Shown in pieces: positions 1 to 5,914 of a stretch of DNA of 12,957 nt; the first letter of the stretch is position 1, and each line of letters begins with the position of its first letter. The notes under the pieces were generated by a model. That model ran no database searches. It worked only from the letters and a program-made list of their open reading frames with translations, and was not told where the DNA came from. The translations under genes were made by a program, and so were the position numbers. This DNA comes from JAXDLH01 sp034666705 (GTDB lineage: Bacteria; Chloroflexota; UBA6077; SHYK01), in assembly GCA_034666705.1 (NCBI GenBank), contig JAXDLH010000121.1, positions 1 through 12,957 on the forward strand. The letters run 5' to 3'.

Positions 1-514
1 ACTTCTTGATGAGCTCGATATCGATGTTGATGTCTACTCGCTCCACCGGAAAGCGCACGATGGCGTCGACCGGGCTGGTGCGAATGCCGAAGTCGTAGCG
101 CGAGATAGAGGCAGTGCCCGAGAAGCCGCAACGCGCGCGACCCTGGCCGTCCACTGCTTCGCCGTTGAAGATAGTGTCCAACTCGACCTGGCGGGTGACG
201 CCGCGCATCGTGAGGTCGCCGATGATCGCATAGCGGTCGCCGCGCTGCTCGATGCGGGCGCCCTTGAAGGTAATCGTCGGATACGCTGCGGTGTCGAGGT
301 AGCGATCGCCCTTCACTTCGTCATCGCGTCGCTGGTTGAACGTGGAAAGGCTAGTGGCGTCGATCGTCGCCGCCACGCTTGAGCGCGTGACGTCCGCCGC
401 GTCGAACTCGATCGCCGCGTCAAATGCGGTGAACACGCCGTGCACCGTGGCCAATCCCATGTGGTATGCGGCGAATGTAACCTGTGAATGGCTCTCGTCG
501 AGCTCCCAGCCCAT
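1..514 (-). CDS. YceI-family protein (partial, C-terminus beyond the left edge)
   Basis: The frame reads from ATG at 514 to the window edge without a stop, 171 codons so far. It begins MGWELDESHSQVTFAAYHMG and contains TFNQRRDDEVKGDRYLDTAAYP, ITFKG, GDLTMRGVTR and FGIRTSPVDAI, the typical order of YceI-family beta-barrel proteins. Known members form an extended lipocalin-like barrel binding an isoprenoid or other amphiphile; their roles vary and are often unclear. There is no signal peptide, so this is a cytoplasmic-type member. The start is fixed by GAGGAGG at 525-519, five bases before the ATG. Families of this kind are about 170-190 residues, so only the last few residues are missing. It is divergent from the TAXI-like gene. 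The family call is firm; the ligand is unknown. Confidence 0.9.
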   Translation of the reverse strand, partial: MGWELDESHSQVTFAAYHMGLATVHGVFTAFDAAIEFDAADVTRSSVAATIDATSLSTFNQRRDDEVKGDRYLDTAAYPTITFKGARIEQRGDRYAIIGDLTMRGVTRQVELDTIFNGEAVDGQGRARCGFSGTASISRYDFGIRTSPVDAIVRFPVERVDINIDIELIKK

Positions 515-595
515 CGTGCCTCCTCAATGCATTTCTCCACGCTCGGAAACCGCGCCGCGCCCACGCCTATTCCCACCTCGCCGCAATGCGAGACG

Positions 596-601
596 TATGA
601 T
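596..601 (+). promoter_or_regulatory. candidate -10 element for the TAXI-like gene
   Basis: TATGAT matches the sigma-70 -10 consensus at five of six positions and lies 32 bases upstream of the chosen ATG at 634. The -35 region at the right spacing is GC-rich and not recognisable. It sits in the 119-bp divergent spacer between the YceI-family and TAXI-like genes. Confidence 0.3.
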
Positions 602-633
602 TGCCCCCGCGAGATGTTCGACGGGAGGGAGCC

Positions 634-1599
634 ATGGAGCCACTGCCACGCGGCGCCAACTTCATGCGGGGCAAGACGCTCTGGGAGATCGCGCTGCAGA
701 TCGCCGGCAACCCCGAGACGCCATACGGCGGCAATCGCGACCTCTGTGTCGTGGTGGGGAGCGGCTCCGGCGAATCCTTCACGCCGTGGCTGCGGATGGC
801 CACCGGCGCGGCGATCCTCGCGCACGCCGTGGCCCGGGGTGACGTCGAGATGGCGTTCGTCAATCCCTCGGGCCTGCTGACGCAGGCGTATCGGGGCGTC
901 GGCCTCTTCGCCGAGCCGCTCCCCGTACGGGTGGTGGCGAGCTATCCGTCGTGGGATCGCTTCGTCTGCGCGCTGCGACCGAATCTTGGCTTCGCGACGC
1001 TCGGCGCGACGCTGGCCGCACGTCAGCCGTTGCGGCTGTCGATGCGCGAGGACCCAACCCACTCGACTCGCGTGCTCGTCAACCAGATTTTCGCCGCGCA
1101 TGGCGTCACCATTGACGAGGTGCTCGGGTGGGGCAGCTCGCTCCAGCTCAATGGCGGACCCGGCGATGAGCGGCGCCTGCACGCGCTGAGTGCGGGAGAG
1201 GTGGACGTCGTATTGGACGAGGGGATTCGCACCTGGCTGCCGCAGGCGCTCGCCGCTGGCTATCAGCTTGCCGAGCTCGATGCGCCGGTGATGAGCCAGA
1301 TGGAAGCGCTTGGCTGGCGGCAGGCGATCATCCCGGCCGGCCGCTACCCCGGTCTCGACCATGACCACTCGTGCATCGACTTCAGCGGCTGGCCACTCTA
1401 CACGCGTGAGTCGCTGCCAGACGACGTGGCCTACCAGGTGGTCGATGCGCTCGCGGCGCGTGCGGATTTCGTCCCCTGGGACCAACCGGTGTTTACGCGC
1501 GTGGAGGATCTGGGCAGCGACCTCGAGGCGACGCCGCTCGACGTGCCCCTGCACCCCGGCGCGGCCCGCTGGTACCGGGAGCACGGCGCCAACGTCTGA
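634..1599 (+). CDS. TAXI-like solute-binding-domain protein, no signal peptide
   Basis: This 321-residue protein resembles TAXI-family (TRAP-associated extracytoplasmic immunogenic) binding proteins. The N-terminal part has a beta strand and glycine loop (CVVVGSGSGES) followed by ATGAAILAHAVARGDVEMAFVNPSG, and later LSAGEVDVVLDEGIRTWLPQA, the substrate-lobe pattern of periplasmic-binding type 2 folds. ATG 634 is preceded by GGGAGG at 623-628. An alternative TTG at 601 adds 11 polar residues and has no better ribosome binding site. The start MEPLPRGANFMRGKTLWEIA has no hydrophobic signal segment or lipobox, so the protein looks cytoplasmic. No DctQ/DctM-type TRAP permease lies nearby. It could be a sensor or an enzyme-like derivative of the fold. 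The fold call is moderate; the ligand is unknown. Confidence 0.65.
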   Translation: MEPLPRGANFMRGKTLWEIALQIAGNPETPYGGNRDLCVVVGSGSGESFTPWLRMATGAAILAHAVARGDVEMAFVNPSGLLTQAYRGVGLFAEPLPVRVVASYPSWDRFVCALRPNLGFATLGATLAARQPLRLSMREDPTHSTRVLVNQIFAAHGVTIDEVLGWGSSLQLNGGPGDERRLHALSAGEVDVVLDEGIRTWLPQALAAGYQLAELDAPVMSQMEALGWRQAIIPAGRYPGLDHDHSCIDFSGWPLYTRESLPDDVAYQVVDALAARADFVPWDQPVFTRVEDLGSDLEATPLDVPLHPGAARWYREHGANV

Positions 1600-1712
1600 G
1601 CAGCGTCGTCGAGTCGGTCGCGCATCTGGAGGAATCGCGGTCCAGCCCGGCGCGCTAGCCAGGCTCCCAATCGGCGCATCCGGTATCCTGCGATCATCGA
1701 CAGGAGGGTGTG

Positions 1713-2096
1713 ATGCGCAAGAGTTTTCCGCTGGTTGTGAATGGGCAGCGCGCGACCTACGCGAAAGGCGTGGTGGCCGACGGCCGCTACATCTTCCTTT
1801 CCGGGGTGCTCTCCACTGAGGGCTCGATGGGCGATCAGGCAACCCGCGTCTGGGATGAGATCAGAGCGCGACTCGCCGATCTGGGGGGCAAGCCCGAGAA
1901 CATCGTGCAGCGCATGACCTTCGTGACCGATTTGCTGGCCTGGCGGGCCGAGGGCGCGCCGCGGCAGATCGAGTGGCTGCAAAAGAACGCCCCGGCGCTG
2001 CTGGAGGACCAGCCATCCAGCACCCTGGTGCAGATCGTGGCGCTGGCGCAGCAAGGCGCGATGGTCGAGATTCAGGTGATCGCGGTCGTCGAATAG
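1713..2096 (+). CDS. RidA/YjgF/YER057c-family protein lacking the catalytic arginine
   Basis: A 127-residue protein of the usual length for the family. It has the family strand LVVNGQRATYAKGVVADGRYIFLSGVLS, a central helix (WDEIRARLADLGGKPENIVQRMTFV) and the terminal segment QQGAMVEIQVIAVVE. In RidA proper, the segment before that reads P-A-R-S/T and the arginine acts in hydrolysis of reactive 2-aminoacrylate imines. Here it reads DQPSSTLVQI, with serine where the arginine is expected. It is therefore probably one of the Rid subfamilies without imine deaminase activity. ATG 1713 lies five bases after AGGAGG (1702-1707); a GTG at 1710 is too close to that site. It is followed after 103 bp by the NYN gene on the same strand, with a possible separate promoter between them. 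Confidence 0.82.
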   Translation: MRKSFPLVVNGQRATYAKGVVADGRYIFLSGVLSTEGSMGDQATRVWDEIRARLADLGGKPENIVQRMTFVTDLLAWRAEGAPRQIEWLQKNAPALLEDQPSSTLVQIVALAQQGAMVEIQVIAVVE

Positions 2097-2126
2097 TCCT
2101 CCTCGCCCATACGAACGCGGCGGCGC

Positions 2127-2132
2127 TACAAT
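2127..2132 (+). promoter_or_regulatory. candidate -10 element for the NYN-domain gene
   Basis: TACAAT matches the -10 consensus at five of six positions, 68 bases before the GTG start at 2200. No convincing -35 is seen 16-18 bases upstream, so this is tentative. Confidence 0.3.
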
Positions 2133-2199
2133 TTGGGGCACCTTAACAGCCGAATATGGTCCCCCGGGCGTTCTTAATTCCAGTTGGAAGAGGACGCGA

Positions 2200-2973
2200 G
2201 TGTCAAACGAAGTTGCGATTTTTGTCGATCTCGAGAACATCACCACGTCGATGTGGAAGGTCTTTCACCAGGAAACCGATCCCATGGAGTGGATCGTGAA
2301 GGCTCGCGAGTACGGACCGATCGGGTTCGCGCGCGCCTATGGCGACTTCTCCCAGGGGCCTCTTGCCCGCCTCGAGCCGCGATTGCGCGTGGCGGGCATC
2401 GAGCCGTTCAGCTGCCCGGTCAAGGTGCGGGACGCCGGCACCCAGAGCACTGTTGATATCAATATCGCTGTCGATCTCTATGAGGTTGCTCTCGACCGCC
2501 CCAACACGGACACGTTCATACTCTTCGCTGGCGATAGCGACTACATTCGCATCGTAACGCGACTGCGCAACCGGCTCGGCAAACGGATCGTCATCGCGGG
2601 CGTGCCGGGCAGCGTGAGCCGCGACCTCGTGATGGCGGCGGGTGAGGAGAACCCGCTCGAGCCTGTCACCGCGGAGTTCGGGCCCGAGATGGAGACGGCC
2701 CTAATCCGCCTCATCGACCGGTACGAGAGCTCCCGCAAACCAGGCGCCTACCCAACGTGGCGCTTTATGCTCGATTACATCCGTCATCCGCTGAATGCGG
2801 AGGTGATCCACCCCAATCTCGTCGAGGGGAAGCTGCAGGATTTCATCAACCGAGGCATCCTCGTGCAGCGGCCGGTCATGCTGCCCGACGGGCGTGAGAT
2901 CCGATCGACGTTGCTGAACCGCGAGAACACCATGGTCGAAGAGGCTGTCACACCCGCCTTGCCGCAGCAGTAG
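2200..2973 (+). CDS. NYN-domain (LabA/DUF88-like) PIN-fold nuclease with C-terminal winged-helix-like region
   Basis: The 257-residue protein has the NYN pattern: strand VAIFVDLEN with Asp10 and Asn13, ARAYGD around residues 44-49, TVDINIAVDLYEVAL with Asp86 and Asp92, and FILFAGDSDYIRIVTRLR with Asp112 and Asp114. These acidic residues form the metal site of PIN-like nucleases, so catalytic competence looks intact. LabA/DUF88 proteins are predicted RNases. Residues about 163-240 (ETALIRLIDRYE, GKLQDFINRGILVQ) look like a small helical or winged-helix domain comparable to the OST-HTH modules often fused to NYN domains; this is inferred. The start is GTG at 2200 after GGAAGAGGA at 2186-2194. 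The gene is convergent with the VOC gene across a large hairpin. The RNA target is unknown. Confidence 0.88.
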   Translation: MSNEVAIFVDLENITTSMWKVFHQETDPMEWIVKAREYGPIGFARAYGDFSQGPLARLEPRLRVAGIEPFSCPVKVRDAGTQSTVDINIAVDLYEVALDRPNTDTFILFAGDSDYIRIVTRLRNRLGKRIVIAGVPGSVSRDLVMAAGEENPLEPVTAEFGPEMETALIRLIDRYESSRKPGAYPTWRFMLDYIRHPLNAEVIHPNLVEGKLQDFINRGILVQRPVMLPDGREIRSTLLNRENTMVEEAVTPALPQQ

Positions 2974-3088
2974 CAGATACAGGCGCCCGGGAGGAGCATT
3001 TCGGCTGGCGTACGAAGGTATGGGTCATCTAGAAGCGTCGGGTCCTAGGGGGCGCGCCACCGCGACCTGCATAGCCGCTTTCGAAGTT

Positions 3089-3134
3089 GCGCACCGAAGG
3101 GCCCGCAGCCCTGGCTGCGAGCCCTTCGGTGCGC
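3089..3134. terminator. long hairpin between convergent genes, possible bidirectional terminator
   Basis: Two 20-base arms (3089-3108 and 3115-3134) pair with one mismatch around the centre CCCTGG. The arms contain GCGCACCGAAGGGC and its complement. It lies between the NYN stop (2973) and the VOC stop (3165), where a shared terminator would sit. There is no T-run on either side, so a classic intrinsic terminator is not proven; it could also be a REP-like element. The rest of the 191-bp gap (2974-3088, 3135-3164) shows nothing else recognisable. Confidence 0.5.
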
Positions 3135-3164
3135 TCGGAGCGACAACTCGCCGATCGCGGCCGC

Positions 3165-3515
3165 TCAGCCCTTGAGCAGCCCGGTGACGTTGCCCGCCGG
3201 ATCGGCAATCAGCGCAATCGTCACGCCTTCCATCACATTAGTGGTCGGCATCAGGATTGTCCCGCCGAGTGCCTCCGCCTCTTTCAGGACCGCGTCTGGA
3301 TCCGCCACTTGCGCATAGACCGTAACACGCGGCGGCTGACCCTCCATCGCGGGACCCACCCCACCGTTGATGCCGCCCTCGCCGCCGGTCTCCACGACCC
3401 CATAGTTGAACTCATTGTTCGAGTCGATCTTCCAACCAAACAGCTTCGCGTAAAACTCCTCGAGCTGCTTCCCTTCGCCGCCCATGATCTCGAAGTGCAT
3501 GATCGGTGCGCCCAC
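3165..3515 (-). CDS. VOC (glyoxalase/bleomycin-resistance fold) family protein
   Basis: The 116-residue protein starts MGAPIMHFEIMGGEGKQLEEF and continues FYAKLFGWKIDSN, VTVYAQVADPDAVLKEAEALG and TIALIADPAGNVTGLLKG. This is the standard single-domain VOC layout: two beta-alpha-beta-beta-beta units, with FYAKLFGWKI and the closing DPAGNVTGL as signatures. GTG at 3515 is chosen because GGAGGAA lies five bases upstream (3528-3522) and the resulting N-terminus matches this subfamily. The in-frame ATG at 3542 would only add MNSTGGGSS and has no good ribosome binding site. Members act as metal-dependent lyases, dioxygenases or binding proteins. No substrate can be assigned here. Confidence 0.85.
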   Translation of the reverse strand: MGAPIMHFEIMGGEGKQLEEFYAKLFGWKIDSNNEFNYGVVETGGEGGINGGVGPAMEGQPPRVTVYAQVADPDAVLKEAEALGGTILMPTTNVMEGVTIALIADPAGNVTGLLKG

Positions 3516-3803
3516 GCTGCTTCCTCCGCCGGTGGAATTCATTGGGAAGGCGCCGGCAACTATCCTTCCGAACAAATATTCTACTGAGCGACGATGGTTC
3601 CGACGCGCGTCCGGAGACGATGCCGGGTGAATGAGACGCATTCGTAATCGGACGCGTGGGGACGGAGAGGCACCTGCCCGCCACGCCACGTCTCCAGCCT
3701 GTGGAACGAACCGAAGTGCGATATGATGGGGCGCTGCGCTCGGGAAATTGTCCCCACGGACGCGTACTGGGCCGCAGAAAATTAGCGCTTTGGAGGTGGT
3801 TTC
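3516..3803. other. 288-bp divergent intergenic region
   Basis: This is the spacer between the VOC gene (minus) and the isochorismatase-like gene (plus). On the minus strand TAGAAT (3583-3578) is a five-of-six -10 match for the VOC gene. On the plus strand TATGAT (3722-3727) is a five-of-six -10 match about 77 bases before GTG 3804. Neither has a good -35. Reading frames crossing the region have no recognisable content. Confidence 0.35.
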
Positions 3804-4460
3804 GTGCGGACTCATACCGCCCGTCTCGCATGGATGGCGCTCGCCCTGCTCGCCGTGGTGGCGAGTCCCGCTGCGCCGCTCGCCGCCCAACCGGCGGTGC
3901 CGACGCTGCCGACGATTCCGGATCCAGTTCCGGTCACGCTCAATCCCGCTCAGACCGCGTTCCTGGTCCTTGACCTCACCTCCGCCAACTGTTCGGCTCG
4001 CCCTGCTTGCGTCGCATCGCTACCGGGCGTGGCCGAGCTGATCGCGCGGTCGCGCGACGCCGGTGCGCTGGTGGTGTATAGCTCGATTAGCACGCCCGGG
4101 GCTCAGATCTTGCCCGAAGTGGCGCCCCAGCCCGGGGACCCCATCGTCGTCGCGAACGCCGATAAGTTCGCCGGTACGACGCTCGAGCAGATCCTGGCTG
4201 ACGCCGGCGTGGATACGCTCATCATCGTAGGCACCTCGGCCAACGGTGCGGTGCTGTACACGGCATGGGGAGCCAGCCAGCGAGGGTACACGATCGTCGC
4301 CCCTATCGACGGCATGTCGTCGGCTGACTCATTCGCCACGTTTTTGACCCAATACCAGTTGCTGAACGAGCCAGGCTTTAATAACCCGACGAACGAGCCA
4401 CTGCGACCCAACGCCGTGACCCTCAGCCGCACCGACCTGATCAGCTACGAAGGGATGTAG
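3804..4460 (+). CDS. secreted isochorismatase-fold (cysteine hydrolase-like) protein with the catalytic Cys replaced by Ala
   Basis: The 218-residue protein has a clear signal peptide: MRTHTAR, then the hydrophobic run LAWMALALLAVVA and a likely cleavage after LAA (about residue 28). The mature part has the isochorismatase-like Rossmann fold: TAFLVLDLTSANC with Asp57, a lysine at position 121 (ADKFAG), and the nucleophile strand DTLIIVGTSANGAVLYTA. Active members carry a D-K-C triad with Cys in G-x-x-T-N-x-C-V. Here the aligned residue is Ala149, so normal nucleophilic hydrolysis is unlikely. I recall related secreted proteins with the same TSANGAVLYT pattern, so this may be a conserved subfamily rather than a mutant. 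GTG 3804 follows GGAGG (3792-3796). The gene converges on the TfoX-domain gene with a 23-bp gap. Confidence 0.82.
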   Translation: MRTHTARLAWMALALLAVVASPAAPLAAQPAVPTLPTIPDPVPVTLNPAQTAFLVLDLTSANCSARPACVASLPGVAELIARSRDAGALVVYSSISTPGAQILPEVAPQPGDPIVVANADKFAGTTLEQILADAGVDTLIIVGTSANGAVLYTAWGASQRGYTIVAPIDGMSSADSFATFLTQYQLLNEPGFNNPTNEPLRPNAVTLSRTDLISYEGM

Positions 4461-4483
4461 CGCGGCCGGCGAGACGGAGTGGG

Positions 4484-4816
4484 TTAGCGCTTCGCGACGT
4501 AGGTGAGCGCCGCGCGAGCCAGCGTGGGCCAGTCGGCGGCCTGCGTCACTGGCACCTCGACCCACTCCTTCATAGGGCGGTTCATCCCCGAAGGGTCGAA
4601 GAGGCGCGCGCCGGCGAGGGTAAGCGCCCGCGCGTGTGCATCGCCGGTGAGCTTGAAGACCATCGCGTCGCCGTAGAGGCCCGCGAACGCCTTACCACGC
4701 ACCTTCAAACAGGGCATGCCAAACATCTGGCCGGGCAGCGCATCCTCAGGAGCGAGGTTGATTCCAACCGCGTCGAACGCGCGCTTCGTGGCCTCGGCTG
4801 GCACCAGCTTCTCCAC
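4484..4816 (-). CDS. TfoX N-terminal-domain protein
   Basis: The 110-residue protein contains MFGMPCLKVRGKAFAGLYG, MVFKLTGDAHARAL and FDPSGMNRPMKEWVEVP, matching stand-alone TfoX/Sxy N-terminal-domain proteins. These are small proteins of unclear biochemical role; in Gammaproteobacteria the full TfoX/Sxy is a competence regulator, which cannot be carried over here because the C-terminal domain is missing. The only usable start is GTG 4816, which has no good ribosome binding site of its own; only a weak CAGG lies upstream. It is the last gene of the minus-strand block, 66 bp after the FrnE-like gene. A tiny upstream frame may couple its translation. Confidence 0.8.
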   Translation of the reverse strand: MEKLVPAEATKRAFDAVGINLAPEDALPGQMFGMPCLKVRGKAFAGLYGDAMVFKLTGDAHARALTLAGARLFDPSGMNRPMKEWVEVPVTQAADWPTLARAALTYVAKR

Positions 4817-4820
4817 GACG

Positions 4821-4868
4821 CTATGCCTGCGGCGCGAGCATGTTGGTAAGTTGGGCGCGTGCGGCCAA
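4821..4868 (-). CDS. possible 15-residue leader peptide upstream of the TfoX-domain gene
   Basis: A strong GAGGAGG (4880-4874) is followed five bases later by TTG 4868 and a 15-codon frame (MAARAQLTNMLAPQA) that stops at 4821, four bases before GTG 4816. The nearest large gene start is over 50 bases from this site, so the ribosome binding site is otherwise unexplained. Translational coupling to the TfoX-domain gene is possible. Evidence is only the site and the spacing. Confidence 0.22.
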   Translation of the reverse strand: MAARAQLTNMLAPQA

Positions 4869-4882
4869 CCAGGCCTCCTCGC

Positions 4883-5497
4883 TTACGAGCTCGGCTCCGC
4901 GCGTGGCGGCTGTTCGAGCACTTCCATCAGGCGCTCGAACATTGCGTAGGGTTGGGCCCCGACGACAGCGTAGCCGCCGGCGACGTAGGTGGGTACGCCG
5001 GTTACCCCAACCTGGCGGGCCGCCTCGAACTGCTCCTGGATGCGGCCATGGTAGCGGCCCTCGGCGAGCGCCGCGCGAAGGTCGGCCGCGTCGAGCTCCA
5101 GTCCTTCGGCAATTTCGGCCAGCACTTCCGGCGAGCCGATATTGCGATCGTCCACGAAATAGGCGTGGAACACGGCCTTGCGGAATGGCTCCTCGGCGCC
5201 CTGCTCGCGCGCCCACTCAGACGCTTCGTGCGCGGCGATGGAGTTGTACCAGTGCTTCCGCTCGCCAAGCGGCAACCCGACGCTTGCCGCCACCTCAACC
5301 ATGCGCCCATGGCTCTGCGCAAGACGCGCCGGGTCCCAGGGAATCAACTCCCCCTCTGCGGGGATGCCCGGATGCAACTCGAACGCCTGGTGCTCCACCT
5401 CGACGTCGTACTCATCCCGGAGCTTGTCGACCCGAACCTGGCCGACGTAGCACCACGGTCAGATGAAGTCGCTGTAAACCGTAACTTTTGTGGCCAT
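4883..5497 (-). CDS. frnE: FrnE/DsbA-like thioredoxin-fold oxidoreductase, predicted selenoprotein (UxxC)
   Basis: Read from ATG 5497 with the UGA at codon 13 decoded as selenocysteine, the product is 204 residues and begins MATKVTVYSDFI-Sec-PWCYVG. This is the FrnE-type DsbA start (YSD-x-x-CPWC-x-G) with the first active-site cysteine replaced. The resolving Cys16 is present, the helical insertion spans roughly residues 60-150, and GVPTYVAGGYAVVGAQP carries the cis-proline (about residue 169). The frame is intact for 191 codons after the UGA, and 204 residues fits the family. Conventional calling would start at GTG 5398, leaving 171 residues with no active site. The alternative is a nonsense mutation or sequencing error. 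A SECIS-like hairpin directly downstream favours recoding. It is third of four genes on the minus strand, with a weak GGAAG site upstream and no signal peptide. Confidence 0.85.
5426..5446 (-). promoter_or_regulatory. candidate bacterial SECIS element
   Basis: In the mRNA, GUCGGCC (5446-5440) pairs fully with GGUCGAC (5432-5426), with one G-U wobble, around the loop AGGUUCG (5439-5433). The loop begins 20 bases after the UGA, inside the coding frame, as bacterial SECIS elements do. The AGGU loop start is like that of the Escherichia coli fdhF element recognised by SelB. No bulged U is seen in the stem, which differs from fdhF. Confidence 0.72.
5459..5461 (-). other. recoded UGA (selenocysteine) codon
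   Basis: This in-frame TGA is codon 13 of the FrnE-like gene, exactly at the first cysteine of the family CPWC motif. Other genes in the window, such as the TAXI-like, VOC and znuA genes, end with TGA, so UGA is an ordinary stop here and reassignment to tryptophan is not supported. Confidence 0.82.
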
Positions 5498-5505
5498 GCT
5501 TCCAT

Positions 5506-5530
5506 TCTAGCGCTCACGTCTAGCGCTCAC
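5506..5530. repeat. 13-bp tandem duplication upstream of the FrnE-like gene
   Basis: The unit TCTAGCGCTCACG is repeated at a 13-bp period (second copy 12 of its first 12 bases identical). On the minus strand this gives two GCGCTAGA copies, and a third overlaps the DUF6295-like stop at 5549-5556. It lies just before the ribosome binding site of the FrnE-like gene. Confidence 0.8.
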
Positions 5531-5553
5531 ACATGGATCGCTCGCGCGGGACT

Positions 5554-5871
5554 CTAGCGCGCGAGGGCAAGGGCGGGTGCCGCAAGATCGGGCATCTCGG
5601 TAATGCCCTCCAGCATGGGCTGGAGGGCCCCTTCGTTCAGCGCCGTGAGAATCGCGCGCACGAGCCCCATGGCAGATTGCGGATCCATCTCCACCGCGAC
5701 CCGCGCGCTCGGGCCCATGGTGCTGTTGACGAAGTCGATCAGAATTGCGTGGTCCAACGGCGCGTGGACGGGATGATCATAGGCGACGTTGGCGCTGTTG
5801 ATGGCGAACCAACCCTGCGCGCCTTTGCCGCTCCCGACCACGGGGGCCTTTTCACAGATCCAGGTGCACAT
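5554..5871 (-). CDS. DUF6295-like small protein
   Basis: This 105-residue protein starts MCTWICEKAPVVGSGKGAQG and contains WFAINSANVAYDHPVHAPLDH and AILIDFVNSTMGPSARVAVEM. I recognise this as the pattern of a conserved uncharacterised family, DUF6295 from memory. The conserved features are the N-terminal CxxxC, the DHPxHAPLDH histidine cluster, which could bind metal, and DFVN. The function is unknown. GAAGGAGGG precedes ATG 5871, so the start is secure. It lies 41 bp after the dienelactone hydrolase gene and 56 bp before the FrnE-like gene on the same strand, suggesting cotranscription. The C-terminal 25 residues are simple and alanine-rich. Confidence 0.75.
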   Translation of the reverse strand: MCTWICEKAPVVGSGKGAQGWFAINSANVAYDHPVHAPLDHAILIDFVNSTMGPSARVAVEMDPQSAMGLVRAILTALNEGALQPMLEGITEMPDLAAPALALAR

Positions 5872-5888
5872 CGTGCGCCCTCCTTCTC

Positions 5889-5914
5889 GACGTGTTGGCT
5901 TGACGTGTTGGCTT
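5889..5914. repeat. perfect 13-bp tandem duplication at the dienelactone hydrolase stop
   Basis: GACGTGTTGGCTT occurs twice back to back. The second copy ends inside the TAA stop codon (5915-5913) of the dienelactone hydrolase gene. The repeat length equals that of the duplication at 5506-5530, but the sequence is unrelated. Confidence 0.88.

Noticed and set aside
313..1842. A 509-codon open frame on the minus strand
   Set aside because: It lies opposite the TAXI-like gene, is rich in Arg, Ala, His and Pro, matches no family I recognise, and would overlap two well-supported plus-strand genes.
3165..3890. A longer 241-residue version of the VOC protein
   Set aside because: The extra N-terminus is low-complexity, overlaps the isochorismatase-like gene, and GTG 3515 has a clear ribosome binding site and the family-typical N-terminus.
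4821..4898. Peptide ELVSEEAWLAARAQL resembling the start of DUF899 proteins
   Set aside because: The similarity covers about 12 residues, nothing of the DUF899 thioredoxin-like fold follows, and the segment spans the FrnE-like stop codon. Coincidence is more likely than a remnant.
4883..5398. FrnE-like gene starting at GTG 5398 as a complete protein
   Set aside because: This would begin inside the thioredoxin fold with no active site, and no good ribosome binding site precedes it; the upstream frame encodes the missing family N-terminus.
5459..5461. UGA read as tryptophan by an altered genetic code
   Set aside because: Several genes here end in TGA and use TGG for tryptophan, and the family expects cysteine at this position.
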